From positions 1 to 64,000 of the forward strand of contig BQMF02000260.1 of NCBI GenBank assembly GCA_027922465.2: DNA of 64,000 nucleotides, written 5' to 3'. The notes below the pieces were generated by a model, which was not told where the DNA came from, searched no databases, and saw nothing but the letters and a program-made list of their open reading frames with translations. Within the stretch, counting starts at the first letter, position 1. Each line of letters starts with the position of its first letter. A program made the translations under genes and the position numbers. Shown piece after piece: positions 61,595 through 64,000 of this stretch. The DNA comes from Turritopsis dohrnii. Its lineage: Eukaryota > Cnidaria > Hydrozoa > Anthoathecata > Oceaniidae.

Positions 61595-62130
61595 AATTTA
61601 AACCCTGGGGCCAACTTGCCTGAAATGCATCTCTGCCCAGACTGAAGGGGACTGTTTTCCACGAAAAGTACTTTTTCAGTTGTTTTGAAACCCTTGACGC
61701 AAAGAGATCTATCTCTGGGGTTCCGAATATCTGGCAAAGTCTCTGAAATACTACGCTGTCCAATTTCCACTCGCTGCAATCTCTCACGTTCCTGGACTCG
61801 AAATCTGCTTCCTTGTTTAATGTCCCTGGGAGGTGCTCTGCTGTAAGCGTGATCCCCCGAGAAATTAAATAATTCCAAATTTGCTTGTTTATTCTCACCA
61901 GTTCCTGGTTGTCCGTCCCTCCCATTTTCACAAAGTAGGTGAGGGCCACCATGCTGTCCATCTGAATACGTATGCTGTTTAGATAATTCCTGTTCTGAGT
62001 GAACGTCAAGATGGCAAAATTTGCCGCTTTCATCTCTAGAATGTTTATGTGTAGGTCTCATTTCTTCTCTGATTATGGTCCCTCTGTCCTCTTTCCCTGA
62101 CAGTAAGCCCTCAACCCTCTTTTGAGGCAT
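61497..62130 (-). pseudogene. DIRS RNase H domain, broken
   Basis: Pieces in two frames: SDASKEG just upstream with in-frame stops (62110-62150), then IRIQMDSMVALTYFVKMGG, LTAEHLPGTLNKEADFESR and PEIDLFASRVSKQL in 61497-62033. The SDAS and DS/EAD acidic residues fit DIRS RNase H. Multiple stops between 62030 and 62150. Confidence 0.75.
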
Positions 62131-62140
62131 CCGACTTTAT

Positions 62141-63468
62141 TTACAATTGGGGTGGCTTCCAAAGAACAGACCTTCCGTTGTTCAAACGCATGTTGTGTAT
62201 CCACCATTCTATTTCTGCTCTCCCATGGGGGGAGAGTACGATTTGTTTTTCGTATGACAGATAAAAATTTAACTCTTGTATCACTTGTTTCTGCAAAAAT
62301 CTGTACTGTAGAGGGGCTGGCAGAACTGCCATTGTTGTTGATGTCCCTATCAGTTGAGAAACCTCCCTTATGGAAAACTTTTTCTTGTCCAGCATTTTTA
62401 GGCATGTCACAATTATCTTTTGAACTTTTTCTTCTGATAGGGACATTTCCATCTTTACTGAATCTATGATGATCCCTAAGAATTCTATCTTTTTTGTTGG
62501 GGCTAATTCGGATTTTTCACATTGATTACGAAGCCTAGATGTTGTAATAGAAAACTCAATGTGTCCCTGGCTATCTCTCACTTCTCCTTGGAAGATGCCA
62601 TCAAAAGAATGTCATCCAGATATATTGTCAGCCTTATCTGTAATTTTCTTAGAAGTGTTATTGGAACCTTCAATGATTTTGTGAACACTAGTGGTGCAGG
62701 AGGCAGACCAAAGCACAAACAGAAGAATTGATAAAGCGAACCTTCCCATTCGAAAAGTAAGAACTTCTGTGAATTCTGATGGATGGGCATAGAGAAGTAC
62801 GCATCCTTGAGATTTACCTTGCACATCCAATCGTTGGGCGAAAGAAGTTCTTTTACAAGGAATAGACCTTCCATTTCGAAATGTGGACAATGAATGAAAC
62901 CGTTCAAATATTTTAGATTTATCACAAGTCTGACCCCCCATCTTTTTTGAGAACTGTAAAAATATTGCTCAAAAACTGGTCTTGAGAGGTTTTTACTTTT
63001 GAAATTGCACCCTTTACCAACATTTGCTCTATTTCCTGTCTCACTAGTTTCTTTTCTTCCTTTGTTAAGTTGTCTGCTTTGAGCAAAAAAGTTTGGTGAG
63101 GAGTCTCTATAAAGAGAATTTTGTAGCCTTGAACTATGTCTAGAACTGAAGGATCTTTTGTCAACTTTTTCCAGTTCTCGAGAAAGAAATTTACTCTTCC
63201 GGCCAGTGGTATACCCTGACTTATCCTGACCGGAAACAAGTTTCTCACCAATCTGTGAACTTTTGGATAGTCCTGAACTGAAAGAACTTGAGAAAAAGAA
63301 GTTTGACTTACCAATTCTGTTATTTCCACTTTGGGATTGGTTGCCTTGGTAGTCGTTGAAATAATTGTGCCCCCTTTCACTTGAACCGAGGAAGGGGCCC
63401 CCATGAAAGGGCTGCTGGTTCAAACCCAATTTTGGCTGATAGGACGATTTTTTGTTTCTTCCATCCAT
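62141..63468 (-). pseudogene. DIRS reverse transcriptase, stop and frameshift
   Basis: RT motifs: WGVRLVINLKYLNGFI, CKVNLKDAYFSMPIH, CFGLPPAPLVFT and catalytic IYLDDILLMASS, ending at TGA 62578-62580. The following residues continue in frame (EIARDTLSFLLQHLGFVINV) for about 20 codons, then a one-base loss in an A5 run near 62520 moves the reading to the frame of 62141-62581 (KKIEFLGIIIDSVKMEMSLS). Confidence 0.8.
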
Positions 63469-64000
63469 AATATTAAAGAATTCCTTTGGTTTTTTTTTAA
63501 CTTCACAAATTCGAGCAATTTTTCATCAAATTTCTCTCCAAAGAGACGATTGGAGATGTCTTCTTGTAAAATGTCCTTATTTACCTTCATCATGTCCTTC
63601 ACCTTGGTCTTGTGGCCTTTGAGAATGGACATTAGGGCATTTCGGCGTCGATAATAAGAAATTGCGTTGAAGGCCTGGCCAAGTAGGGTGACTGTCATAT
63701 CCATCAGTCTGGAACAGTCTTTGGCATTGTTAGGCAGTGTTTAGCATTTCAGTAACTCCGTCAGTCATATCACTTTCGTTCATACTGGAAGTTTGCTCAA
63801 CGGCATTATCTTTCTGCATCTCTTAGAATTCCCACACTTGCGAAAGGGGACCAAAAACATTGGATACCTTGTCCTGAATTGAACTGAATGCTTTATCAAG
63901 AGATAGTGTTTCTTTGGTTTTCATCTCAAGTATCAAGGATTTAATATTTGCATCCATCTCCTTTTTGTTGTTCAAATTATCGGGAATGGGATACTGATAA
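63420..64000 (-). pseudogene. DIRS Gag-like region, partial
   Basis: Frame 63420-63704 encodes YYRRRNALMSILKGHKTKV ... ISNRLFGEKFDEKLLEFV, a Gag-like pattern of DIRS ORF1. It overlaps the RT frame start. Upstream to 64000 only fragments in changing frames are readable. Cut by the window edge. Confidence 0.6.

Larger units (their letters stand above)
60416..64000 (-). mobile_element. DIRS-type tyrosine-recombinase retrotransposon, decayed, runs off the window
   Basis: Minus-strand order: Gag-like (above 63420), RT (62578-63468 then 62141-62581), RNase H (61497-62130) and tyrosine recombinase (60416-61594), with overlapping frames as usual for DIRS. Several stops and frame changes show it is dead. 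Its 5' terminus and outer repeats are outside the window. Confidence 0.85.

Noticed and set aside
1..64000. CRISPR array or bacterial operon
   Set aside because: No spaced identical repeats; introns, metazoan gene families and eukaryotic transposons rule it out.

Overview
The window looks like a gene-poor, repeat-rich stretch of an early-branching metazoan genome, most likely a cnidarian. The AT content is high and the genes are intron-rich. One gene is a fibrillar collagen with a WAP domain in its N-propeptide, an arrangement I know from cnidarian fibrillar collagens. The transposon mix (Polinton, BEL/Pao, DIRS, Penelope, Helitron-like and several TIR/MITE families) fits that group. The species cannot be fixed from the sequence alone. 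All homology calls are by eye.

Layout. (1) 504-8590, minus: fibrillar collagen in 25 exons, from signal peptide and WAP domain through the triple helix to the C-propeptide. Five exons between 2909 and 4469 carry six single-base deletions. (2) 11203-14357, minus: an intact 9-exon TMBIM/Lifeguard gene with a 14-nt microexon and a MITE in its last intron. (3) 17740-25586, plus: a young BEL/Pao LTR retrotransposon with two 732-bp LTRs, a 5-bp target duplication and one gag-pol frame broken by a single TGA. (4) 29411-31071, minus: wrecks of a Mutator-like transposase and a CR1/L2-like LINE. (5) 31072-46524: a 15.5-kb Polinton/Maverick with about 210-bp TIRs. (6) 46739-51796: a truncated CXC/P2X7-ballast-like gene facing a 13-exon transposase-like gene, both damaged. 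(7) 52209-54885: tandem Helitron-like copies, a MITE and a foldback element. (8) 55469-59913: two inverted Penelope-like copies. (9) 60416-64000, minus: a decayed DIRS element running off the window.

The most interesting part is the Polinton. It has protein-primed DNA polymerase B, DD35E integrase, penton-like minor capsid protein, a double-jelly-roll-type major capsid protein, a packaging ATPase (one in-frame stop) and several small conserved virion or membrane proteins, so it descends from a virus-like, capsid-making element. No adenain-type protease was recognised. On the minus strand between the ATPase and the small-protein block lies an 82-aa ORF that reads as a minimal PPP1R15/GADD34-type eIF2alpha-phosphatase adaptor: an RVTF PP1-docking motif followed by the W...DRxRFxxRI eIF2alpha-recognition pattern. 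Some large DNA viruses use such proteins to undo host translational shut-off. I do not know of it as a described Polinton cargo. Three gene ends in the element share a GTTAC-9 nt-GTAAC hairpin, and the divergent promoters are strongly palindromic, which points to an element-specific transcription grammar.
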